Source: Sitta carolinensis (lineage: Eukaryota > Chordata > Aves > Passeriformes > Sittidae). From it: a stretch of DNA of 64,000 nt. Each line of letters begins with the position of its first letter. The first letter of the stretch is position 1. Position numbers and translations under genes: made by a program. The stretch spans positions 22,414,001 through 22,478,000 of the forward strand of contig CM063288.1 in the NCBI GenBank assembly GCA_032173965.1. Direction: 5' to 3'. Shown piece by piece: positions 11,798 to 22,400 of this stretch. The notes under the pieces were generated by a model that had not been told where the DNA came from, ran no database searches, and was given only the letters and a program-made list of their open reading frames with translations.

Positions 11798-14700
11798 GCT
11801 CTTTGCATTTGTGGAACTTCATTTGCTTGAGTATATTCTTTTAGTTCACTTGAGTAGATGTAACTGTTCGGGCTTAAGAGTGCTCAGGGTCAAAATGCCA
11901 AACAAACAAAACTCAGCTGCCAAAACCCCAAAGGTTTTCCATTATTAGTGAGGGAAGACCCTATTTTGATTGACAAAGCTCTGTGTCATTCCTGCAAGAA
12001 AAAAGTATTTTGAATTTGTTAGAATGTCAAACATTTAGAGTTTAAAAAGAGATATATCTCAACAATGGCAAAATCCTTTGGCTGACCTCACAGGCAAAGG
12101 CACATGAAGAGATCATAATTTTCACAGATTTTAGAAAGAGCAAACACTTACCAGCCTTTAAAAAGTAATCCTGAAAGTAAAATTATAAGTGGGGGGAGTG
12201 AAATAAAAATACTCAACACATCTTTAATCTTTAAATACACACATACAGCTTCTCAACAAAGGGAGGGAAATGTCATCTACCTGTTTAAACCATCATCCAA
12301 TCCATTTGCATAGACTGAAACTATTTTATTCTGATTATTATACTGTTCTCAAACGCCTATTTTAGTGGAAGGATCAAGCTACAAAATAGGTTAAATTTTG
12401 GACAAACACATTTTATTTTGAGTACAGTCCCAACCAGGTCTTTATTAGAGACTCAGCTTCAAGTGTAATGGAGCCTCATTCAGAAAGTCAAGCCCTTGCC
12501 TTTGTTGAAGAGATTTCAAAATAGAAACTTCATCTTTTCCAGAAAAGAAAAGTAAGGCTGATTTCTTCATGGAAAGAGTAGAAGTAAGAGAAATACCGGT
12601 AGAATGACAAAGTACTGTAATAAGTCAAAGATATAGATAGGTTCTATTTCTAACCCTGCTACATGCTAATGCAGAAAATCTCTTCCTTTTCTCTATGTTA
12701 ATTTCCAAGTTTTTTTTCTGGAAATCTAATTAAAATTGTAGTTTAATTAAAGCTGTAAGTTTTCCAGAATAAAGTCTATACTTGCTGTGATTGTGTTTGC
12801 ATGATGTACTAGTAAGTACCAGCACAAATATTGTAATGTTTCTTGTTGTTATGTGTTATAGAACCAATCAGACAAGAATAAAAGTAAGGAGGAAGGTGAT
12901 CAAACCTTCTGAAATAAGGTAATTTGAAGTAGCTGAGGGAGTAGAAAGCTAAGAACAATTTAAAAAGTGGGAAGAAAAAAAAGATGGGGGAAATGGAAAT
13001 TGTATTGAAGCGACAATGCTGAGTTCAGATTTAAAAAAAAATAATTAAAATTTCTAGGCTTGAAGTAGAATTGAATAACAGTATTTCCTGATGGGTCACT
13101 TGTAATATGTTGCATCTCTGTGCTACAGAAGTAAGATTCATATTACAGAGCTAAAGCTTTGAAGACAGTGCTTGGCTTGCCAATATGGAGCCTGCCTTCA
13201 CCTTTATTACTGAAGGAGAATGTTTTTATTTGCCTAGTGCAATGCATTATACCCATAAATTCCATCCACTCAGCAAGTCAAATTAATGCTAACCTACAAG
13301 ATACATTAGGTATGGGTTTAAATCAGTCACTTAAGATATACTGCAACCTAGTTTCTATCCAGGTTTGCAATATATTCACCATTAAAATGCCCTGCAAACA
13401 TTCCTCAAGATGCATTGTTTGTTGGGGTGTCTCACCTTCACCAGAAATGAAAAGGTGTAAAAAATACACGATCCTAATTTGTGTTGTTCCATGATCAGTA
13501 CCAATGAAATTGCAGGCTGTCAAAACATTCCAGTGCTACAGGAAAAACAAACCCTGCTGAATCATTTTAGTTAACCACATAATAGAAAAATCTACTGATT
13601 TCCATCCATGAGTAGTTTGCACTGGGATTACACAAGATTGTGATATTTTTCAGGTGATAGCAGAAGGAGAAAAGCTGATGAATTACATCTGAATCCTTAA
13701 TGGTATATGGCAAAATTAAGGTCTACTTAATGGTGATGTCCAAATTTTCTCCATTTATCAAATTGTCCTATTTTACATAATAGGAATTTGTAGGCATAAT
13801 CACTAATGCACTATAATGTGTATGTATGAATTATCAAAAATAATTTCAAAGCTAACAAGCTGATTCCTGTAGTTGCAGAGCTACACCTACTGCAAACATT
13901 TTAGATGAGAGAGGCATAGAAGGCACATATGGAAAAAAAATAGGAGGGAAAATTCAGAATGCAGAAGTTTCCCTAGAGGGAATGCAGGATATAGATACAT
14001 TTCTACAGCATGTGTTACTCCTTTGTCAATATTTATCCAGCAAGTTGAATCATAATGCGCAGTCATTATTAAACTCAGTCTTCTAAACGTATAGGTTCTG
14101 GCTCTTGATACAGTTGCTCTGTGTAAATTATTCCAGGGATTGTGCTTGGATTGTGCCACTGGCAGTTGTTTCAGATCTACGTCTCATTTCCAGATGGTTC
14201 ATCTGTTTGTTTCTTTAATATATTCAAGATTCATTGTGTTCACCACAAATTTACACATTTTTAATGTAGGTTACTCATATAAATCTGATCTCAGACAAAG
14301 AATAAAGAGATAACATCTGTAGATCTTCATGCTAATGCTAACTTAAAAATTTCCCTAAACAGAGAAAGCACAATATAGTTTTTGAAAGATTAGCCAAACA
14401 TCAGAGACTTTCTTGCTCATCAAATATTGTAGGAAATAAAATAGGTCTGCTTTATTTTACCAAATGATTTCCTTTAGTGTAGGGAGCCAAGACATGCATA
14501 AGGCAAGCCATAGCCCATATTTTTCCTGCCAAGGTTCAGACTTTTGTTCCTACTCTTGAAACAAACAAGGCAGATGCCCACAAGGCAGATTCATGCAGTC
14601 CTCCCTTCTAAGCACTTTTTAGTGCTCCTTTTCTCAAAAACAGCTATTGGTTTCATGGACAGGGAAGAAAGGTAAAAACTCTGTAAGTCTCAACTCTACA

Positions 14701-16180
14701 CTGTGTTTTCAAGTTTTTGTAGTGGAACTACATAATATCACCATATTTTCCCCTGGTATTTGCCATACGTTTCTTAGGAGACTGCTCTTGAAAGAGAGAA
14801 AACAATCCATCATTTCTTCAAAAGCTTTGCACTTCTGTTACATATTTTTACATATGGGAAAAGTTAGTTAGAAGTGGCTACTAAAATAAATATTATTGGC
14901 TACTTTCTACATACAGCTTGGATTCCTAAGGCTCATGGTCTAGTTAGGCAAATAAGGCAAATAATTACTATCCCAAACATAAAGGTAAGAAGTGAGCATA
15001 GGAGAGTGACCTTCCCAGGTCAAAAAAGACTCTGGGAGACATTCAAGTGGAATTCACATTTCCTGAGATCCAGTCTAGCATTGTATCTTTTAACCTGGAT
15101 TATACTAGTAAACGGGAAGAAGTATGAAATGTTAAGAGCTTTCTCTGACAGACAGGAAGGGACTCAATAAAAATGCAGTGGAAACAATGTACTCTGAAGG
15201 CTAATTTTTGTGTTTCACAAGCAAGTCCTGTTGTATTACAGAAACTCAAGAAATAAATCTGTATGGCATAGCTGTTTGTAGAAAACACAGAGCCATAACC
15301 TCTGATTATCAAGCCACCCCCAAGTTTTGTTAGCATGTGAAATGATATTTACCCCAAACTTCGATTGTCCGTATGAAAATAACAATGCCACACATTCAAA
15401 GAATACTGGTGGAATTTGTGCAAACTGTGAACATATTTTCAAGTCAATTTTTGAGATAAAGAAATTAGTCAGAAAAATATCTTCAGTCCTTTAAAACTGC
15501 TAAAAGTTCCTACAGTTTATTTGTACGTGCTTATTATCAATCAGTGGCAACATTAAGAGTTGCATGTAAAATTACACTTGCAACTACATCAACAAAGTTT
15601 TGGTCAGTGAACGGAAGGTTAAATCAAGTAAAATACTTCAAATCCCAAAGAAAGCTCTGGAAACAAAACAATGATAACGAAGCTCTCCCACTCCCCTGTC
15701 CTGGGCCTCAACCCCAGGAATCTTTGCTCTGTACTTGACAGTCTTTTTTTCAGAGCTGAAAAAAACCCCTATTTTTGCAGCCACAGAAGCATTTTCACTC
15801 TTCTCCAAACAGTACAGTTGCCATTCATCAGTGAACATTCTGTTAGATAATGAACCATTAGCACCATTCACCTGCACTGTGATGAAAATGATATATCCAT
15901 TTGCTATTTGAATAAGCAACAAAAGAAATAGAGCCCACGTATGGATTTAAATATCTATCTATCAGCTCACAGTGGCATGTCACAGCAAGAAGGCTGAATA
16001 AATATGCAAAAAATTGTTGTTTAATGGGGAGAAATACAGTAAAATTGTTTTATAGCGGGGCAGTAAGTTCTTAGCGACAAAGTAAATTACAAACGAATTT
16101 TTCAATGACATTTTAAGACTTCATATCAGATTCTTACACACTGTTCAAAAATCAATTTTGCATGGAATTTCTGTGAGTGT
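11798..16180. other. Gene-free stretch
   Basis: Ordinary A+T-rich DNA with no recognised exon, RNA gene or repeat longer than a few tens of bases. A 10-bp word (CAAGGCAGAT) is duplicated 16 bp apart near 14565-14590. Open frames up to 111 codons (13159-13494) have no recognisable similarity. Confidence 0.6.
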
Positions 16181-16400
16181 TCCATTATTAATAAAGCAGC
16201 AGTAGGCAACTGTGGCTGCACTCTCGCAACAGCAACACCTGAGGGGGAAGAACGCTGCTGCATATTATCCCTGCTTTAAACAACTCAGCCCTGAATCCTT
16301 GCACAGCGAATCTCTGCCTGGGATTAAACCCTTATACCATCTGTAATCAAAAGGATGTCAAAGGCTGGGGAGGAGGTGAATTATTGGTCTATCTCTGCAG
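16181..16400. other. Candidate conserved non-coding element
   Basis: A G+C-richer block contains AT-hook/homeodomain-style words (TTATTAATAAAG, TGTAATC), a CAGCAG/CTGCTG cluster and several CpGs. There are no simple repeats and no coding frame. The texture resembles vertebrate enhancers, but without alignments conservation is only a guess. Confidence 0.25.
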
Positions 16401-16837
16401 GTCTTCACTTTACCTAACTCATAGTAATTTAGCTTCAATGGGCATTAAATTCATCCATTGTAGAATCAAATTCAAATGGAAATTCTCAAACAAAACCAGT
16501 AAGAAAAATATGTGAGAACCTAAAATATGTTTACAAAGATAGAGAACGTATTTAAATTATTTCTTATTGTTGACATCACACAATATTTGATAAATAAATG
16601 TAGTCACTTTGTTTACTGAACATGTCACCTTTTTTATTTAACTCTTGCTGCTGCATTCTTCCACATCATTTACGTAGATGGCATGGTTCTGATTTCAGGG
16701 GTAATGATCAGAATCAGGATATCTTTATCTTAGTAATGTCATGTAATCCACATCAACCTTCAATTGAAATTTTCACTATGTACCTCATCTTCAATTTCTA
16801 TATACCTGAGAGTAGTGCAGATCTCAGTTTAATTTAG

Positions 16838-16925
16838 GACACATTGAAGCATATGTTTGACTTTGAGCATTTGTTTAAGTGCTTTCCCAAACATACCTGG
16901 AAAGAGACTTTCACAATTAGGACCT
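16838..16925. mobile_element. Decayed palindromic MITE relic
   Basis: AAGCATATGTTTGACTTTGA followed by CATTTGTTTAAGTGCTTTCC resembles the half-element plan AAGCATGTGCTTAA...AAGTGCTTTGC of short palindromic elements common in reptile and bird DNA. It ends near AATTAGGACCTAA. Only one arm is well preserved. Confidence 0.42.
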
Positions 16926-16960
16926 AAAATTCAGAGCTAGATACAAAATACAAAAGATTG

Positions 16961-16986
16961 AAGTGCTTTAGGAGACTAAAGCACTT
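16961..16986. repeat. Perfect 11-bp hairpin with GAGA loop
   Basis: AAGTGCTTTAG (16961-16971) and CTAAAGCACTT (16976-16986) are exact reverse complements around a 4-nt GAGA loop. It lies just beyond the MITE relic and shares the word AAGTGCTTT with it, so it may be the core of a related palindromic element. Confidence 0.6.
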
Positions 16987-17425
16987 AAGGAGTGCAGAAG
17001 GAGAGACTCCTGGTGCCCTCAAAACCAACACTGCTTAATTGCTCAAGGTCTATGTGACCTGAGGTTTACTTGCATTTCAAATGAAGAATTAAATGCTCTT
17101 TGATATATTCAGTGAATTAACATCTGTAAAGGGAAACAGTATTCTCCCTACTGACCCTTATGTTTAGAAATTAGCAATGAAAATTTTCTGATAAATCCAC
17201 TTGAATAAGAAATTCCACATTGTAATGAAAAATCTTATAGCCCAACATTATTATACAACATATTAAATAATAGAGAAGTCTGTGTACCTTGATTGGCTAA
17301 CAGATGAAATCTGAAGAGTGCCTAATACAACCTAATTCATTGTTCAGAATTTATGAGACTCATCATCATTTAATTAACAATATAAATATTAAAAAACATT
17401 TTCTAATAAAATTTTATAATTGTAA

Positions 17426-17528
17426 TAAGACACTCTAATATATGAATTATGGTGTATTAATTCACACCCAGTTGTGTTGAAACTGGGTATGAATGAGCAG
17501 ATCATAATTCACATCTTGTCATGTCTTA
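17426..17528. repeat. 103-bp bulge-free imperfect palindrome (MITE or miRNA-like hairpin)
   Basis: Arms 17426-17473 and 17481-17528 pair in one register around a 7-nt loop (17474-17480). Counted by hand, 36 of 48 positions are Watson-Crick pairs, 3 more are G-T, and 9 are mismatches, with no bulge. Outer ends are TAAGACA/TGTCTTA, a middle block is TGAATTATG/CATAATTCA, and the inner block is ACCCAGTT/AACTGGGT. The inner 69 nt (17443-17511) pair at 27 of 31 positions, allowing G-T. This is far above chance. It could be a palindromic MITE with TA at both ends, a member of an old hairpin repeat family, or a microRNA precursor. No promoter or expression evidence is visible. Confidence 0.75.
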
Positions 17529-18135
17529 GAGCTGAAAATAAAATGCAGACAAAATAAAATGGAATAATACCTTGCAGAGATAAATTAGCTAAAATTCAAG
17601 TTATTAACATAATTTATTGTTCCAGCTCTTTAGTCCAGCTTTTCACATATTCCATGATGCCTATTGTCATAGTCCTTACACATGGAACACGTCTCCTTCA
17701 GCAGACAATGATGTGGTGGTGCTGACCCCAGAAATCTTGCCAGGAGCACTGGTAGATGGTGCTGATATTTGCACTAGGCAAGAACTTGGCTGATTTGCTT
17801 AATGAGGACTTTTTTTCAAGTGAAATGACTCCAAAACAATGGATCTTAACAACTAATTAGGCTGAGTAACATATTTTCATAAATTCAAATAATAAATTGA
17901 TTTGTCAAAACTACAATTTAACCACAATGCTTCAAGAATCTTAGTTGAGCCAGACTAATATTTATTGTCAAAAAAGGGAGCAAGAAGACCAGAAACATCT
18001 TTTCTTTCTCTAACTGGAAATTTCTGTTTTTTCATTTCAAATTGATGTTTATTTTTAACTGGTGAACATTTTAAAAATGTGTATATGCTAAGTAAAATAT
18101 GTCCATTTGTTCTGTGAGCTAGAATGTCAGTTACT

Positions 18136-18352
18136 TAATAGAATCATAAAAATTAAGGTTGGAAAAGGCCACTAAGATCATCGAATCCAACCTCCAAACA
18201 CCACCTTGTCAACTACAGCACTAAGTTCCATGTCCAGTCATTTCTTGAACACTTTCAGGGATGGCAACTTCACTGCCACCCTGGGCATCCTGTTCCAGTG
18301 TCTGACAGACCTTTCATTGAAAAAATTCCTACTGATGTCCAGCCTGGTTCTG
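18136..18352 (-). mobile_element. CR1 LINE, 5'-truncated 3' end (bird-type)
   Basis: The + strand is the reverse complement of a CR1 3' untranslated region. From left to right it shows the degraded terminal 8-bp repeat (ATAGAATCATA), AAGGTTGGAAAAGGCC, AAGATCATCGAATCCAACC, CAGCACTAAGTTCCATGTCC, TTTCTTGAACACTTTCAGGG, CACCCTGGGCATCCTGTTCC and CTACTGATGTCCAGCCTG. This order is that of CR1 subfamilies common in neognath birds. About 215 bp remain, so it is a typical dead-on-arrival 5'-truncated copy without ORFs. It is clearly less decayed than the CR1 copies at 11649 and 41738. It is the main evidence that the host is a bird. Confidence 0.93.
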
Positions 18353-19386
18353 GCAAGAAAATGAAGGGTTTGCTTATACATATTTAAAACACTTAATAAG
18401 CAAAAAGATGTCAGAAGCTTGTGTGAATTTAAGAGATGGTTGAATTTGTTTGAATTTTAGTCAGTCCTGGAAATCAGCAATCACCTCTGGAATAGATGAC
18501 ACAAAGTTTCATCTAACTCAAGACACAACAGAGTGATCCAGTCAGTTTCACAAAAGTTTCTCTCAATATACATCCCTTATCTAGGTGCCAGAGGGAATGC
18601 TATAATACTATAAATCTAACACAGAACTTAAGAGGAATTTGAACTTTCTTCTGGTTCTCACTGAGTGCAGTAGCACCAAAGTACAAGAATTCTCTCTCTG
18701 CTCCACGTGAGCCACAAGAGATATCTTCTCTCAAGCAGCACGGACTGTTTGCACAGTGCTAGCCATGAATCCAAGCATTCACTCTCATGACAAATGACTG
18801 GGCACTCCTCCATCCCACAGTGGACACCATTTTAGTCACCAGGGGAGAATTTCCTGTCTCATTACAGAGAAGCAAGTGAGGGACCCTGGGGAAAAAACTC
18901 AGATTGCAAGAATTCAACTGCATGAAATCTACTTTCTACATGTCTGCTAAATTCCAGGCAGGGCCACAGAGAATGAGCAATGCAGCAAAAAATCATTTTC
19001 TGTTAGACCAGATGCAATCATGACCCATAAACTGTCAAAAGATGCCACAGACCTAGTTCCCTAAGAAATGCTTCCAACCATGGGAAAGCTCCTATCGCAC
19101 TTCCTCTCCAGTGAATGCTTGTTCTTATGTCATTTCCCAGTGACCTGCTCTGCTTGTCTTTGCAAAGTCTCTGGCACTGATAACATTTACAGACAAATGT
19201 GTGGCTACTATATCTGTAAATCAGTATCCCAGTTGCCCCAAGCAAAGGATTTGATGCAAGGTAGAAAACACAGAGGGATAGATTACATTAATTCAGTGAT
19301 AACTCGGTTCTTGTTCAAACTTATTTGACATATGAGAAGGGAGAACAATATTGGCTCTTTGTATTATTAGGGTGGCTGAACATCAA
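18353..19386. other. Gene-free stretch
   Basis: No exon or repeat was recognised. Two opposite-strand open frames around 19018-19328 overlap each other and have no recognisable similarity. Confidence 0.6.
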
Positions 19387-19458
19387 GGGTGAAATCTTGG
19401 CCCTTGCAAAATTAGTGGGAGATTTGCCATTGACTTCAATGGAGCCAGGATTTGACCC
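19387..19458. mobile_element. Palindromic MITE relic
   Basis: Terminal arms GGGTGAAATCTTGGCCCT (19387-19404) and GGAGCCAGGATTTGACCC (19441-19458) are inverted repeats matching at 14 of 18 positions. A centre of CCATTGA-CT-TCAATGG (19427-19442) is itself a perfect small palindrome. This GGTGAAATCCTGGCC...TTGACTTCAATGG...CCAGGATTTCACC plan is a very common short element in turtle, crocodilian and bird genomes. It encodes nothing. The minus-strand open frame through it is a by-product of the repeat. Confidence 0.75.
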
Positions 19459-22400
19459 TGGGTGAATACAATTCCCATATGTGCTTCCATAAATAAAATT
19501 AGAAATGATTTGTCTGATAGCATATGGAATCCATTTATGCATTATGAATAAGATTATTATTTAAAATGGAAGATAAATGTAAATTAACTTCTATATTCAT
19601 GCATATATTTTTACATATCAGATACAGAACATGGGAATGAGAATCCATTACATTATCTTCTTTTTCTCAGTGTTAGGTAAGAGTTTAGAAAACTTGATTA
19701 GGAGGAGACTTACAGGACAGAGGAAAGGTAAACCCAGCAACTTAAAAATTCTTCTTAAGTTTTATAAAGATACAAAATAGTTTGCCTGGGTTCTGGATTT
19801 TCTGATACCTGTCAATCTAAATAGATCTTTAACATTGTGTTAATGTTAGGTTTTCTGGTTTTGAATTAATTTTACTATTAAAAGAATATATATATATATA
19901 TTAAAAAATATATATTTGAAGGATTAAGAGTGGAGAAAAAGCCGAAAAAGGGAATCTCATACCTCCTAGCTCTGTACTGCCTGACCTTTCCCACCAGAAA
20001 AATTATTCTACTTTGGAAACATGGCTCAGTGCCATCCTCACTGCAGACATGGTTTCAAACTAACTTGGAGTTGTGCCATGAGGAACCACTAGCTTATTAT
20101 ACAGGACGGATGCCAGACAAACTGGCTGAGGTGTGGTTGGGTTTTATGGACTTTCGATTGAAAGTTATGCTATACATAATGTGATTAGATCTGACTGGAA
20201 TGTTATTCCTTATTTTGTTTTATTGAAGCTTAATTGTTTCCTTATTTCACTGTCATCTCTCCATTTGACTAACACTTGTGTATCACTGGTAAGATATAAT
20301 ATTCAACCTGGCTTTGTCTTTATACACTACTGGTCTTTGGACCCTTTTTACTTCCCTCAAAGAAAGAAGGAGAGAAATAAATAAAGAAATTATTCAAAAA
20401 GAAAATTCTTTTCTAAGGCCAGTCCTAAAGTTTTTGCAGAAATTCTGCCTGAAGCAAATGTTTTACCTGAAGGAGGTTAACAAACATAAACCATCAATCG
20501 TACAAACAGATCTCATTCTCGCTACAAGTCATGTGTAGTTTAGAGGGCCACTGCATGCAGTTTTCAGTCCCTAGTTGTGCATTCTGTTTTTACAAAGAGA
20601 TTTCTTCACACATCCCACAGAGCTTCATTTACACAGTTTTTATGTTGGGATCGAAATTACTGCCATTTGAATACTTCATATTTGCCATATTCCAACTGAG
20701 CAAATTAGTTTGACAAGATGAGCTTGTATAGGTGAATGAATTACTTCAGTGTGGCTTGGTGCCAGGAACAGGTTGCAAACACAAACCAGATAAGGTTTAC
20801 AGAGATTCTGATTTTCTAATGAGTGACTAGTTATAATGCCTTTGCTTAACTCCAGTGCCAGCTTCCTTTGTGCTCTTCCTACACTAGCAGTGATCAGCTG
20901 GACACATTATTGCATGGCATGGTTTGTCTTAACAGCCCTCTACCTCCTGTAAGGTCTGATCTGCACCTGCCATTACTATTTCACCTGCATATTCCTATTC
21001 CACTCCACCTGACATTAATGGCTGGCAAGGATTATTGACAGCTGATCCCCAGTGGAAAACTTCGTAGTTTGGTCTTGTACATACAGTCCACACTTCCAAA
21101 CCCCTCAAATCACGAAAGAAGTCCAAAGGCTTTGCAATTACACAACTAATCCTCATCTCTGAAGTTTAGTATATCTAAGCTTGGAAGCTTTTTCCCAAGC
21201 GAACTAGAGAAAACCATTTAGGATGTACATTATAATATCTCCTAGTCCATTGTCGCTTATGTACATCACTTGATTAGTTTTTTTTAGAGATGGGAGCTAG
21301 TTCAACATGTGTAAATAAGGCAGACTTTCCCTAAGTGGAAAAAGAAGACAGTTAGATGATACAACACTAGTTAATTAGCTAGCATTAATTAAAAGAATCT
21401 AAAGGATATAGTTATCTTTTCTAAGAAGACAGTAAACTCAAAAAGCCTGGTTTGCTGTGCCACTGGAACAGAAGTTATAGAATTAAGCTGGGCTGTCCTT
21501 GACTGTATTTCCTCAGGAAGCTAGTGTTGAGTTGGGGCCAGGGAAGGAGATGATAGAATTTTAGGTTATGTTTTGTTTGGGTTTTTTTCAATACAAAGGT
21601 TTTTCATTTCTATAGCACTATAGAGTTTAAAATATAGGTATTTTGAAGTCAAGTTGTATGTTTATCTCTGAAGTTAACCTACTTAGTTATCTACTGTATT
21701 GAAAAATTACTTTATTGGAGTTGCCTGTATAAAAAAATGCAAAGCTTTGTTTTTAGCACCAAGACAGCACTAGAAAAACATGGGCTAATATGCAGTCCTT
21801 GCCATTGTTCTGTTCAATTCCTAATAATATTGTTCCTTGCCTATAAAGACCCTTAGTCATATATCACTGCTTTTTTTTTCTCCTCAGTGCTCTGTAGCCT
21901 TGCTATCCAGAAAAGTAGGAGAGCCAGCAAGCTGCTTTATCAGCAACAGTAATTTCAAATGAATGTTAACATAGCTACTTCTTGTCTGTCCCTCTTTCTT
22001 TATGCCCCTCTATGGCTATAATTTATTAAAATAATTTTGAGTGCATGTGGACCCCTGCCTTCTATTGGAGAGTATCAGGTGGGTTCAGCTGTGTGCTGCA
22101 ATCATTCCATCAGCAAACACAAAAAAATGTTCTGGTCTTTCTTGAGAAACCACTCCTTGGTTTGAGAACTTGATATATCTTTGCTGGGGCTATGAAGTTC
22201 CAAGTAGCCATGGTATGCAGCACAGCGCCAACAGCAAAATTGCTACGAGGTCATGGAATTTTTAAAATAAATGTTATTTTCTATCCAAACCTCAACTGAC
22301 ATTATAACAAGGTTTTACTGTTCTCTCTGTCACTTTCCATTAAAAGTCTTAGACCAATGAAGAATGGCAGAGCTGAGGAGCAGAGGACAAACAGGGAAGT

